DNA of 64,000 bases, taken from NCBI RefSeq assembly GCF_004664715.2, contig NC_051083.1, forward strand, positions 122,144,971 to 122,208,970. Direction: 5' to 3'. Below are positions 42,538 through 54,093 of the stretch, piece by piece. The stretch comes from Peromyscus leucopus. Lineage: Eukaryota; Chordata; Mammalia; Rodentia; Cricetidae. The notes under the pieces are model-generated. The model made no database searches, was not told where the DNA came from, and saw only the letters and a program-made list of their open reading frames with translations. The translations under genes were made by a program, and so were the position numbers. Every line of letters begins with the position of its first letter. The first letter of the stretch is position 1.

Positions 42538-42811
42538 AAGGGGAATTAAAATAGTATAAAAGAAAAACTGAACATACATGTGCCTTCTAGGAAAGACCTG
42601 CTATAGTATGTCATTTGCCCTAGAAACCAAGCCCAGTGTTCCAGTCTCGCACTGCATCTGTGAGGGAGGTTCTCATAACCTCCCCTACATCTCAGCTCTG
42701 ATCTCCTGACAGTTCTTTCTTAACTTCTTCTTGACACCACACAAAATGGTTCGGTATTTTCCTCAGGAGCCACCAGCAAGTTTATTTCATGGCCACATTT
42801 AAATGTCTTTC

Positions 42812-43015
42812 AGTTGTAAAATTATGTGTATGCATGTGCTGGGAGTGCATATGTGTCCATAAGTGCAGTTGTCATGGAGGCCAGAAGAGGGCAAATGATA
42901 CCTTGAAGCTGTAGTTACAGGCAGCTGTGAGCCACCAGTTCCAGGGGCTGGTAACCCAACCTGGGTCCTCTGTAAAGCAGTAAGCCCTCTTAAACACTGG
43001 ACATCTCCAGGCCCA
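42812..43015 (-). repeat. B3 SINE
   Basis: 'TTATGTGTATGCATGTGCTG', 'TCATGGAGGCCAGAAGAGGG', 'CCAACCTGGGTCCTCTGTAA' and 'AAACACTGGACATCTCCAGG' form an antisense B3. Confidence 0.88.
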
Positions 43016-43059
43016 GATGTTTTTAGTTTTGATTGTGGTTCAATAATACATAACAAAAT

Positions 43060-44400
43060 GGTTGGTTCTAACTGTCTAAGTGTGTGATAATGTTATGTAT
43101 TTCATATTGTGTAACAGATCTCTACAAATCTTTCATTTGTTGAAAATCTCTAGATTCAAAAAAAAAAAAACTTTTCTTTTGCCTATTCTTCTATTCCCTG
43201 AGTCTCACCAGTCTACTGTCTCTGCCTCTGCTCTAGATAACTTATATAAATAAACTCATACATTGTCCTTTTTTATTGACATATTCCATTTAACATACTG
43301 TCCTCTGGGCCCATTCATATTATAGCATAAGTCAGAATTTCCTTGCTTTTAAAGTCTGACTCCTATCTTATTGTATGTATCTATCCCATTTCTTTCTCAG
43401 TTCTTTGAATACATGGTTATCTCTATTGTTGGCTGTCTTGAAAAATTCTATGAACATGGGTATACAAGCACATTTCCTTGCTGCCAGTTCTGGATATAAT
43501 GACTAAATTATGTGATAGTTTTCTTTTGACTTTTTGAGGAATTACTATACCGCTTTCCATACTGTACCATGTACCATGTTGCATTCCACCCACAGTACAT
43601 AAGAATTCCAAATTCTCCAACTCCCTGTGAACACTTCCAGTATTTTTTTCTTTGTATAAAAGCCATCCCGTCATGTACACAGTGGTAACTCACTGTGCTT
43701 GCTGCTTACATTTCCCTAATGATCAACAATGTTTGGCTCCTTGTCGTGCACTTCTTGGCCAGTTGTATATCTTTTGAAGACATGTCTACTTTAGTTCTGC
43801 TGCCTGCATTTTATAGACTATTTTGTTGTTATATATCTTTTACACTGGGTATTAACCTTCTCTCAGAAAAATAATTAGCAAATATTTTTTCCTACCCATA
43901 GGTTGCCTTTTCACTCTGTTCTATTCTTTGCGGCATGGATTTAATTTTATTATTCTTTATTACTTTCCTCCCTCTAAACTCTCCCATATACCCATATTTT
44001 CTGTTTTTCCATTCAAAATTTCTTTTTAGCCAAGTCTCTCTATGCCCTATGTATCTCAGATTTCCCAATTTGTGATCTCCCTGCTGTGGCTCCCAAAGTA
44101 CTGGGGTTACAAATGTTTCCTATAACCCCTCGTTCAGGTTTTCAACTTGATATAACACAATATATCCATTTTTATCTTTGTTGTCTTGGTTTTTAATGTT
44201 ACATCCAAGAAACCATTGCCAAATCAAATGCCATAAGATAGTTTCTCTGTGCTTTCTTCTATAACTTTTGTATTTAAGCCACAGATTTAGGTCCATTTTG
44301 AGTTAATATTTTCATATGATATCAGGTTCAACTTTATTTTTTCAAAGGGACATTCAGTTTTTTTCAGCACCATCTGTTGAACACAGCAATGATTTTATAG
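43060..44400 (-). mobile_element. Old L1M, ORF2 3' part and UTR, antisense
   Basis: Reverse-strand L1 wording in order: 'TTTTTGAGGAATTACTATAC', 'CCGCTTTCCATACTGTACCA', 'GCTTACATTTCCCTAATGAT', 'TTGGCCAGTTGTATATCTTT', 'GGTTGCCTTTTCACTCTGTT', 'CCATTTTGAGTTAATATTTT' and 'AGCACCATCTGTTGAACACA'. Heavily mutated; no frame survives. Confidence 0.8.
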
Positions 44401-44439
44401 CTTCTCTTCAACTTGTGTACCAGAATCAAGCATGCTTGG

Positions 44440-44855
44440 TTTGGCTTATGCAATGCTGCTGGGAATGTAAACTAGTCGAGCCACTATAGAAACCAGTATG
44501 AAGGTTCTCCCTAAGACTAAAGACAGACATCTACCATATGACACAGATTTACCACTCACACCTGAGTACTTACTTAAAAAAAACTTCAAGTCAACATATC
44601 ACACAGCTCCTTGAACAACAATGCTCATTACAATGCTATTCACTTAGCTGTTATGCAAACAAGTATCCCACAACAGAGGAATGGATATAAAAAATGTTGT
44701 ACACATGCATAAATAGAATATTTTTAACCATAAAAATGAAGTAATGTCACTTTCAGGAAAACGGATACAACTGGAGACAATTATATTAAGTGAATTATGT
44801 TAGTCTCAGAGAGTCAAAGATTATGTGTTTTCTCTCATTTATTGATGTTTTGTAG
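44440..44855 (+). mobile_element. Old L1 ORF2 C-terminal fragment, sense
   Basis: 'GCTGCTGGGAATGTAAACTA', 'CACAACAGAGGAATGGATAT' and 'CAACTGGAGACAATTATATT' follow L1 ORF2 3' wording on the plus strand. It lies head-on to the antisense L1M at 43060-44400. Confidence 0.8.
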
Positions 44856-44895
44856 ATACATAAAATCACATATGTACTTAGAAGTAGAGGGGATA

Positions 44896-45036
44896 GCTGG
44901 GCGGTGGTGGCGCACGCCTTTAATCCCAGCACTCGGGAGGCAGAGCCAGGCGGATCTCTGTGAGTTCGAGGCCAGCCTGGGCTACCAAGTGAGTCCCAGG
45001 AAAGGCACAAAGCTACACAGAGAAACCCTGTCTCGG

Positions 45037-45085
<49 letters not shown>
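44896..45085 (+). repeat. B1 SINE, young copy with ~49-nt pure poly-A
   Basis: Full-length cricetid B1 from GCTGGGCGGTGGTGGCGCAC to AGAAACCCTGTCTCGG. The tail is an unbroken A run from 45037 to 45085, then CAAAAAAAA. AAGTAGAGGGGAT (44882-44894) and AAGTAGAAGGGAA (45093-45105) are the target duplication (11/13). The pol III A-box side is intact. Frames with poly-Lys or poly-Phe ends here come from this tail. Confidence 0.97.
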
Positions 45086-45086
<1 letters not shown>

Positions 45087-45314
45087 AAAAAAAAGTAGAA
45101 GGGAAACCATCTAGGGTAACAATAGGACTAATGTGAGAGAGAGAGAAGTAAGAGGAAATGTAAAGTAGCAGGCTTGGGGAGATAATGCTCAAAGCAAATT
45201 ATATAATTGCAGGAAAATAGTCTCATGTAATCCAATATAATAAAAGAATGAAAAAGAATGCTGGTTTCATTTTTTGGAGTTTCTTATCTGAATAGATCTA
45301 TGTTCCTTTCTACA

Positions 45315-45455
45315 GTCTTGTCTTTTGAGAAAGGGTCTCACTGTGTTGTCCTTATTGGAACTTGCTATGTTGACCAGGCTAGTCTCAAACTCACAAATAT
45401 CTACCCACCTTTGCCTCTCAAGTGCCAGGAATAAATGACTATACCAACACGAGTT
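45315..45455 (-). repeat. Old B1/7SL-type SINE
   Basis: 'TTTTGAGAAAGGGTCTCACT', 'TTGACCAGGCTAGTCTCAAA' and 'CTCAAGTGCCAGGAATAAAT' are a diverged antisense B1/proto-B1. Confidence 0.75.
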
Positions 45456-46124
45456 CTGCTTCCTAATGTCTCTAGTCATGGAGTCATACTTGATCTTTTT
45501 ATTGACTTTCTATAAACAGTCTATGGCAGTCTTTCAAATGCAGTTCCTCCCTCTGTCTTTGCTTTAGTAAAAGTGGTAGTTGATCTTATCTTTCACAGTT
45601 ACTACTACTTTTCTTAATTTTAGTGAACTGTACCTAAGCTGAGAATCACCAAATCTATGACTCTCTTTCATTTTCTGTTGAGGCTGTACTATTACTTAGA
45701 ACGTTAGAGGCAAGTGCTCACTGTGATGCTTCACTAGAATTCTGGTTCCAAATCTGTCACCTATCCTGATTGAAAGAGCTATGCTTTACAAACTCCTCTT
45801 CCTTTTATATATGGGAAAGACTATACACCATCAGGCTTGGTGTCATGTTTTATGGACAACATTTCTATTTTACCAAACTCTGATTTCTGACTCTACCTTC
45901 CAGGTATAATATAGGGGGTTGGGCGGGGCAGGGGGTGGGAATTCCTGAAAATGTGAGCACCTTTACTCAACCCCATCTCTGTCTGTCCTGGTAGATAGTT
46001 CTAAAGTAGGCTGAATATGAAGGGGAATTCAAACATGCATAGGGAAGGAATTACACAATGTAGGGTACTTCCAAAAAGGGTGGTGGTTAAAATTAGATTA
46101 CTAACTAGAAAGCATGAAGGAAAC
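45456..46124. other. No feature recognised
   Basis: Apparently unique; a short G-rich patch (45914-45940). Confidence 0.5.
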
Positions 46125-46134
46125 GAGATTCCAA

Positions 46135-46515
46135 GCCCATAGGTCTAGACTGACAGCTGGGGAGCCTGCATGGGACTGAATTAGGCCCTCTGAATGTGGA
46201 TGAAAGTTGTGTGGCTTGATGTGTTTGTGGGTCCCCTGGCAATGGGACCAGGACTTATCCCGGGTACACAAACTGGCTTTTTAGAGCCCATTCCCTTTGG
46301 TGCGATGCCTTACTCAGCTGTGATGCAGGGAGGAGGGACTAGGTCCGGCCCCAACTTGGTATGCCAGCCTGTGTTGACTCTCCAAGGGAGGCCTTACCTT
46401 CTATGAGGAGGGGATGGGGTGGTTTGGGGATAGGTGGGGAGGACTAGGAGAAGGAGAGGGAGGCAGAACAGGGGTTCCTATATAAAAGGAAAGAAAAAAT
46501 TTTAATAAAAAAAGA
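46135..46515 (+). mobile_element. LINE-1 3'-UTR insertion with 10-bp target duplication
   Basis: 'GGACTGAATTAGGCCCTCTG', 'GGACCAGGACTTATCCCGGG' and 'CCAAGGGAGGCCTTACCTTC' match L1 3' UTR at 17230-17450. It ends in a G-rich tract and AATAAAAAAAG. GAGATTCCAA flanks at 46125-46134 and 46516-46525. Confidence 0.88.
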
Positions 46516-46525
46516 GAGATTCCAA

Positions 46526-47754
46526 ATGGACATGCTATCATAAAGAAAGGACTCTATCCACTGCCAAAACTGTTACTGAAAATCATGATGTAAATTCTGA
46601 AACTAAATTCACACAAGCCTATTTTTTTCAATATTTACCTACTTTAAAGTATGTCTGTGCCCTGTGCCTATGCTTTATACATCCTAAAACATGAAAAATC
46701 CTCTGTGGAAAAGTTGGGTTTGCCTGCAAGGTAAATCAAGAAACTTCTAGATGCTATGAGGGTAATGAGAATACTTGTTGTTAGCACTGTGGTTGAAATA
46801 TGTCATCGCTGTTCTGTCTTTCTTTTCTTCTACTTTTATTAAAAACAATCATCCAAAGCAGATACCTGTTCAGAAAGCTATCAGTAGGCTCTGAACAACA
46901 TTTCTACCTACCTACCTCATTTCATTGCCTATTTTCCTTTAGCTCTGTGGGATTAAATCATTGGATGTAATATCTTGAAACTCTTAATTCCTTTCAGATA
47001 AGATTTTAAATAAAGTATATACACTTGTTATAGTATTCCAGTCATGAAAAGTCCATTCCACATGAGTCAGCATATCTGAAGGAATCATTATAAGTTAATG
47101 TATGAAATATTTAGGCTCACTTTAGTCATGATCTCATCTATATATATTAGAAACTAATTCCTGAAGCCAAGAAAATTGCCCTCAGACTTTTACCTTGTAA
47201 ATTACTAGGCACCTTCTTCCATTTCTGTTTTTCTATGCCAGGTTTTTAAGCCTTTTTAAAAGCATAATTCTTTTTCAGTGAGGTCTTAAGCAGAATCTCA
47301 AAAGATGAATAGATAAAATCATAGCTGCTCTGCTTTAGCAGGTGCAAGGGAGCTGACCATTTTTCTCCTACTTCTCTGCCATCTGTGTTAGTCTCAGAGG
47401 TCCATCTTCAAAGTCATAAAGCTCCATATGACACATTTTCCTTCATCCTGTTTTCCATAATATAGCCAAAGCTATCCATGGTGTTTTTCTTACATTTTTT
47501 TCAGTTTTAGCCTCAAACCTTCTTAATCTAATCAATGGGGTTGAATGTTTACAAAATCTTCACTTAAGCATCCATATGGCTAGGCAGGTATAAATATCCC
47601 TGCAGGGTAAAAGTGTGATTTATCAGGTCACAACTGGTTGGAAATACACTTTAAAATTTTCTCAACCTATTTACCATGACTCTGGTTTAATCATGCATGT
47701 TTCTGCTCTTGAAAAATCTCCTAAGCAAAACATAATTTCTTATACTTTTCCCCA
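46526..47754. other. No feature recognised
   Basis: About 1.2 kb of apparently unique AT-rich DNA. Confidence 0.5.
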
Positions 47755-48670
47755 CTAATCAAAACTTTCATTCTGGACTCCTCCAGGATGGCTCAGGCCT
47801 AGCTAGGAGCTGTGTCCGTATATCCTCTTATTGAGTCTGATCCAGGATGGACCTTTCCCTGTACCCCCACTCCTCCACTTTTACTCACCCTCTCCCTCTA
47901 AGCCCAGACCCAGACACGATTCACATATGTGCTCTCTCTTCCCTAGTATGGCAGGATCCTTACCCCATCTAGCCCATATAGGCTTCACGTACAGGCCCAG
48001 GCCAGAGCCACATATTTGAGTTCTCTTGGCCCAGGCCCAGCAGACATCCATACCTGCATGCACCCTTGTTAAATCTGACCCAGAGTCCTAAATCTATTCT
48101 GCCTTCCAGGACCAGGTCCAGCGGGGGACCATATCCACAAGCTTTTTCAGAAAGTCTGCCTGGTCCCTTGCCCCACACTGCCTTTCCATTCCCAAGTTCA
48201 GCTGGTAGCTGCACCAGGAGACTTTCCTGGATTTCACCCAAGCAATCTCTCTTGAGATTTTTTAAGACCCCAGTACCATATCAGTTACCACTGAATTGAG
48301 ATCATCCCAGTATCTTCAATCAATAATCAATGCTTAGTATCAAAGAACTCAACTACCTAATATGAAATCAATCCAGTTCTGGCAACAACAAAAAAGTAAA
48401 CAATTTTTTACTCTGCACAGACAGGCTAGACTTTCATATCATAGATACAGTGAAAGAAATGAATCCACATGTCTTAGTCCAACTGAAAAAACCATGACAA
48501 TATGTACCCTCCAAAGGTGACTGGTCTTATAGAAATGTTATCCAATGGAAATTATCTAGATAAAACTCAGTACACTAAATTTAAAGGAAAAAATTATAAA
48601 CATGATCAAGGAATAAGAAATTAAAATGTATATAAACACATATCTAAATGAACTTACAAAGGAAAGAAAC
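47755..48670 (+). mobile_element. Rodent L1-like 5' region, GC-rich then coding-like
   Basis: GC-rich C/A-biased sequence (47755-48260, many 'GCCCAGGCCCAG' and 'CCAGGACCAGGTCCAGC' type blocks) is followed by 'TTTCCTGGATTTCACCCAAG', then A-rich ORF1-like text ('GAAATGTTATCCAATGGAAA', 'AAAATTATAAACATGATCAA'). This order fits the 5' UTR to ORF1 start of an old rodent L1. Frames on both strands (60-90 codons) are low-complexity. Confidence 0.45.
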
Positions 48671-48671
48671 A

Positions 48672-49747
48672 AACTTTTTAAAATTTTATATTATATTTTA
48701 TTGGTTCTTTGGGAATTTCACATCATGCACCCTGATCACACTCATTTCCCAGTCTTTCCACATCTACCCTCCACCCTTGTGACCTTCTCCCCTCAAAAAA
48801 TAATTAAAATTTAAAAAATGTCCAATTTGTGTTACCCAGTGGATCATGGTCAAACTCTCAGTGGCCTGCCCCTCACACAGAACCGAGTTGTTCCCATCCT
48901 GCACCTCTGCCAGAAACCATCAACTCTGTAGAGCTAATTTCAGCATCATTATCACAACTTTTGAGAGTTCTTCTCAATGGCTTCCCACCTAAGCCATTAC
49001 TTTTCTTTTTGAGGGTTGGGGTAGGGGTTGTTACAGAAGCCTTTCATGTCCCTATCTCAACTGTGCTTCTGCAATCATTGATATTATTGCAAAAGTAGCT
49101 TCCCTGCTCTTCACTGTCAATGGGAACATGGTCATGGGCTTCCACATGGTTTCTAGCAACAGCACAGACCATGAACACAGCTGTAGTAGGACCACTGACC
49201 CAAACAAGGCCCTCAGAGGCAGCCTGGACCACAGACACCAACCCAGCCCCAGGTGGCAGTGCAGGCCACTCACAGCAATATGGCCCTGCCTACAGACATC
49301 AGCATGGCTTCAGAAGGCAGCCCAGACCCCCAGGCATCCATGTGGACTTTTAACACAGGCCAAGGACATCAACACAGACCCTGGCTGCAGTAGGACCACA
49401 GACCCAGACTTCAGCAGCCCTGCCCAGACATCACCATGGCCTCAGTCAGCAGTGCAGGCCACTCAGATCTGCATGGCCCCTGGTGGCAGCACAGCCCAGG
49501 GACATCAACATGGCTTTAGGTGGCAGCCCAGACCACAGACAGCCGTGTGGCCCTTGGTGGTAACACCGGCCATGGACATAGACCTTGGCTGCAGTAGGAC
49601 CTTGGCCCTAGATATGGTACCCAGCAGTGACACAGATCTGGATATCACCATGGACTCAAATGGGAGCATAGGACATTCACATCAGCCTGGTTCTCATCAC
49701 TGTTGTATCTCCAGTTCTGCCTCTCTCCACAGTTCACTTGCCACTCC

Positions 49748-49805
<58 letters not shown>

Positions 49806-49904
49806 ACCAACACATATTTGCTCACCCATGCTGCGAACCCACAGGCAGGCCCTGGGTATCTTCCACCCATGCCCAGAAGAGATGAACTTCTAATAGAACT
49901 ATAA
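48672..49904 (+). mobile_element. GC-rich L1-5'-UTR-like block with tandem motif
   Basis: Head (48700-48800) shares 'TTTCACATCATGCA' and pyrimidine-rich wording with 22580-22660. From 49100 to 49690 a degenerate unit of about 50-60 bp recurs (CATGGC.., GGCAGC.CAGACCACAGACA.C), followed by (TC)n at 49751-49802. L1 ORF1-like text starts right after (49905 on), which supports a 5'-UTR reading. The window's longest open frame (49128-49904, 258 codons, His/Pro/Gln/Ser-rich) lies here; it mirrors the repeat and is probably not a gene. Confidence 0.5.
49751..49802. repeat. (TC)n microsatellite
   Basis: About 26 TC units inside the GC-rich block. Confidence 0.97.
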
Positions 49905-50690
49905 GAAAACACAAAAGGCTAAATCAAATTACAAGACAGTACAAGATTTGAAAACTGGATTCAATAAAGAGATATTTAAAGTAAAGAGAGAATTGAAAAA
50001 TCCAAACACCCAACTGGACAACTTGGGGGAAATGTTTTCTAACAGAATGCATCAAATAGAAGACAGACTACTAGGACTTTAAAATAAAGAATTGGATAGA
50101 AGAATTGGATCTTTAAATCAAAGAATATTGCATTTTGTAGAAAAGGAATATGCAGGCAATTTGGGACACTATGAAAAGACCAAATCTATACATTATAAGC
50201 ATAGAAGAAGACTCCTAGGTCAATGGCATAAATCAATCTTCAACAGGATCAGAGAAAAAAATATCCCCAAATTGAGGAAAGACATGCCCATACAGATACA
50301 ACAAACACAGAACACCCAATAGACAGTACAAGAAAGGAAAATCCCTAAGGCATGTTATATTTAAAGACTAAACATACAGAATAAAGGGTAATAATATCTT
50401 TAAGAGAAAGGCCACAAGTCACATACAAAGGCAAACACATCAGGATAACAGCTGACTTCTCAATGGAAAATTTAAATGCTAGAAATGCCTGGATCTATGT
50501 ACTCCCAATTCTTAAAGATAACAGATGCCAACCCAGTCTACTTTATTCAGAAAAAAACTATCTACCATAATTGAAAGAGAAAAAAAATTTCATAATCTAA
50601 ACAGGTTAAAAGAATTCATGTCGACCAAATTAGATTTACAGATAATACTGGAAGTAACACTTGGAGTAAAGAAATACATAAGCATAATCA
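49905..50690 (+). pseudogene. LINE-1 ORF1-like remnant
   Basis: A-rich sequence with L1 ORF1 wording: 'GAATTGAAAAATCCAAACAC', 'AAGAGAAAGGCCACAAGTCA', 'ACAGCTGACTTCTCAATGGA' and 'GATGCCAACCCAGTCTACTT'. ORF1 protein is the L1 RNA-binding chaperone. A 76-codon piece (50092-50322; contains RILHFVEKEYAGN and RRRLLGQWHKS) is the longest surviving frame; stops are frequent. Confidence 0.65.
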
Positions 50691-50899
50691 AGAGGTTATA
50701 GAAAGAAACCAAATGAAACTATAATTACTGACGCAGAAAATAGGACTAGGAAAACAAACAAAAAACATCAAAATGAGAGCAATCAAAACACAGCTATCAA
50801 TATTAACTTCAGGCATCAACTCTACAATCAAAAGATATAAGTTAGTTGAACGGGTTGAAAAGTAAAATTCCATCTTAAAGTGAGAGGATAGAGGAAAAA

Positions 50900-51435
50900 A
50901 CTCATTCAAGAAAATGAGACAAAAAAAGGTAGGCAAAGCAAAATTTATCAGAAGAGATAAAGAAGGACAGTTCATTCTGATCAAGGAAACAATTAACAAA
51001 GAAGATATTACAGTCCTAAACATATACTCACCAAACTCTGGCACAATCCATTTCACAAAAAGCAACTACTAGACTTCAAGACACAAATTAACCCCCAGCT
51101 CAATAATAATAAGTGATTTCAATATAACACTTTCTTCAACAGACAGATCATCTAGACTGAAGTAGAGAAATGCTGGCATTAAATGATATCATATACCAAA
51201 TGGACCTAACAGAAACCTGCAGAATATTCCACCCAAATACCAAAAATATACAGCAGCCCATGAAGTTTGTCTGAAATAGATCACATACTATGACATAAAA
51301 CAAGTTTCTTCAAAAACACAAAAATTTAGATAACTCTCTGTAACTTATCTTACTACAATGCAATAAAGCTCAAAATCAGCAGCAAAGGAATCACAAAAAA
51401 ATATATGAACTCATGGAGATTAAAAAACATACTAT
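50900..51435 (+). pseudogene. LINE-1 ORF2 endonuclease-region remnant
   Basis: 'GATAAAGAAGGACAGTTCAT', 'CCTAAACATATACTCACCAA' and 'AATAATAAGTGATTTCAATA' correspond to the apurinic-endonuclease part of L1 ORF2 (…rdkegh…inpYaPn…iiGDFN…). Frames are short and broken. Confidence 0.75.
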
Positions 51436-52060
51436 TGCTTTCCAACATAGTACTTGAAGCATTAACTAGAGTAATAAGGCAAAAGACAGAAATATCCTTA
51501 AATGGATCCAGATAGGAAAAAAAATCAAACCATCTGTCTGCAGATGATATATATAATACATAAGAGAACCAAAAATCCCACCACAAAACTTCTAGAAACG
51601 ATTAGCACTTTCAGCAAAGTGGCAGGACACAAAATCAACTTACAAAAATCAGTAGCCTTTGTATACACCAATAACAAACATACCAAGAAAGAGATCTTGA
51701 AAATCTTCCCATTCACAGTAGCAAAAAAAATAGTAATAATAAAATATCTAGGACTAAACTTAACCAAGGAGATGAGAGACCTCTGCAGTAAAGATTTCAA
51801 ATCTCTGGAGAAAAAGATTAAAGTTACTATGAGATAGAAAGAATTCCCATGCTCATGGATGGGTAGAATTAATATTGTGAAAATGAACATCCTACCAAAG
51901 ATTCAATGCAATTTCAACCAAAATCCCCATGAAATTCTTGATACAAATGGGGAAAATTTCTAAAATTTGTATGGAAGCACAAAATACCCTGGATAGATAG
52001 CAATCCTGAGTATAATGAACCATGTTGAAGGAGTTAACATATCTAACTTTAAATTATACT
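51436..52060 (+). pseudogene. LINE-1 ORF2 reverse-transcriptase remnant
   Basis: At about 51440 the text jumps from the endonuclease part to the RT C-terminal half, so roughly the middle of ORF2 is deleted. CTGTCTGCAGATGATAT (51535-51551) encodes the LSADD catalytic box in a frame that soon stops. An adjacent frame (51502-51837) keeps KVAGHKINLQKSVAFVYTNN and IKYLGLNLTKEMRDL, typical of the RT thumb region. A frameshift separates box and thumb, so the copy is inactive. Confidence 0.88.
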
Positions 52061-52061
52061 A

Positions 52062-52195
52062 CTAATAGGAGTGGATTGGGGGAAGGAAGGAGGCCAGGGG
52101 GAACTGGGAAGAAAGGAGGGAGGGGAAATTGTGGTAGGGATGTAATATATGAGAGAATAAATAAATAAAATTTAAAAAAATAAAAATACATAAGA
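52062..52195 (+). mobile_element. LINE-1 3'-UTR tip nested in ORF2
   Basis: 'GGAGTGGATTGGGGGAAGGA' ... 'GAAATTGTGGTAGGGATGTA' ... 'GAGAGAATAAATAAATAAAA' is an L1 3' tip with AATAAA and A-rich tail. ORF2 text resumes at about 52196 (AGCACGGCACCGATACAATA). A clean target duplication is not seen and some ORF2 bases appear missing at the join. Confidence 0.8.
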
Positions 52196-53290
52196 AAAAA
52201 GCACGGCACCGATACAATAACAGATACGTAGATCAGAAGACTCAAACATAAATCACATATAATTACAGCTGTCATCTAATACTTAATAAAGATGCCAAAA
52301 ATATACATCAGAGGAAAGAGAGAATCTTCAATCAATGGTGTTAGGAAACTGAATGTACACATGTAAAAGAATATTAGACCTAAACATATTACCCTGTACA
52401 AAATCAACTCCGAATGGATCAAAGACCTCAATATAAAACTTGAAATGCTAAAATTTCTAGAAGAAAACATAGCCAATACCCTGCAAGAGACAAGTACGGG
52501 AAATGGCTTTCTAAATAGGACTCCATTTACACAGGAATTGTGTACAACAACTGACAAATAGGACCTCATGAAACCAAAAGGCTTCTTACAGCAAAGAAAT
52601 CAACTGAGTGAAGAGAAAGCTCGGAGAGTTGGAAAGAATAACAGCCATTCATCTGATATCAGAGTAATATCCAGAATATACAAAAAAAAATTTAAGAAAA
52701 CAAGTGACCAAAATTAGATTACAGTTCTAAACAGAGTTCTCAAAAGAATAAATAATAATGGCTAAGAAATGTCTTTAAAGTGTTCACCATACTTAGCAAT
52801 CAGAAATTTGCAAATTAAACTTTGAGATTTCATCTTTATCCCGTTCAGAATGGGATAAGATTCTGGTCAAGAAAACTAAGATCAAGAAAACAACTGACAA
52901 TAAACACTGGAAGGATGTAAAGAAAGAGAACCCTCATTTACTACTGTTGGGATTGAAAACTGTTATAGCAACTATGGAAATCAATGTGAAAATTTCTCAA
53001 AAAGCTAAAAATTATGTCTACCATATGACCCAAGCTGTACAATTCCTTGGTATATACCCAAAGGACTCAATAGCCTATGACAAATATAATTGCCAGGCCA
53101 TGTTCCTTGCTGCTCTAGTCTCAATAGCTGAGAAATGAAAATAACCTCTATGTTCTTCAACAGATGGACAGACAATGAAATTCTATTGAGCTGTAATAAA
53201 AAATGAAATACTGGAATTTTCAGATAAATGTATAGAACTGGATAATATATGGAGGTCACCCACATGGAAAAAGACAATTTCCACATATTC
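52196..53290 (+). pseudogene. LINE-1 ORF2 3' part, degenerate
   Basis: 'AATGGATCAAAGACCTCAAT', 'CATTCATCTGATATCAGAGT', 'TTGGTATATACCCAAAGGAC' and 'TTCAACAGATGGACAGACAA' run in order to the end of ORF2. The longest frame has 63 codons (52947-53138). Confidence 0.88.
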
Positions 53291-53650
53291 TTTCTTTCTT
53301 GGAGATCCTAGCTCTGATGCTCTAGAGTTGAGTATATAACCTGAAGTAGCTGTAGAAGCCAGGAAACTTATGGGGGATAGGGATGGAGAAGGGGCTCTAG
53401 AAAGGACAACAGTAGGTAGGTGCTATGGAAGGGGAAAGAGTAGAAGCAAGTTGGGACCACTAACTGAGAAAGGTAATACAGAGGGAACAGGAGGAAGGAG
53501 AAATAAACAACACTAAGGATATTTGAAAAACCACCAGGAAATACATTAATTCAAAATAGGCAAACACACACACACACACACACATGCACACAGTTTTTAA
53601 TGGAGTGTGACACAGAGGTTGATAATGTTCTACTATAGAGTTATGTACTA
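53291..53650 (+). mobile_element. Lx-type LINE-1 3' UTR with (CA)n
   Basis: Follows ORF2 directly. 'AACACTAAGGATATTTGAAA' + 'AACCACCAGGAAATACATTA' is parallelled at 56605-56650 ('AACCCTAAGGATGTCTAAAA' 'GAGCCATGGGGAAATATATT'). A CA repeat (53563-53583) sits where the other copy has an ATGT-rich tract. Confidence 0.65.
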
Positions 53651-53828
53651 TCTGTGGTAGTTTGAATAAGAATGGCCCCTATAAGGCCAGATATTTGAAT
53701 GCTTAGTCATCAGAGAGTGGCACATTTGAGAAGGATTAGGAAGTGTAGCCTTGTTGGAATAGGTATGGTCTTACTGGAGGAAGTGCATTACTGGGGTTGG
53801 TCTTTAAGCTTAGTTTCCGAAGCCCGTG

Positions 53829-53920
<92 letters not shown>

Positions 53921-53929
53921 TGTGTGTGT
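53829..53929. repeat. Compound (TC)n(TG)n microsatellite
   Basis: About 75 bp of TC followed by 26 bp of TG, inside the MaLR LTR where a short TC tract is normal. Confidence 0.97.
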
Positions 53930-54093
53930 CTTTCTGCCTCCCCATGGATCAGGATGTAGCTCTCAACTACCTCTCTAGCACCATGCCTAACTGTACATTG
54001 CCATGCTCCCCACCATGACAATAACGAACTAAACCTCTGTAACTGTTAGTAAGCCCGTAATTAAGTACTTTATCTTATAAGAGTTGCCTTGGC

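Noticed and set aside
42206..42559. 117-codon plus-strand frame
   Set aside because: It is antisense L1 3' UTR; the same wording appears non-coding in other copies.
44025..44120. Possible antisense B1 trace inside the L1M
   Set aside because: Only the 'CTCCCAAAGTACTGGGGTTACAAATG'-like end is suggestive (quoted loosely); the remainder does not fit.
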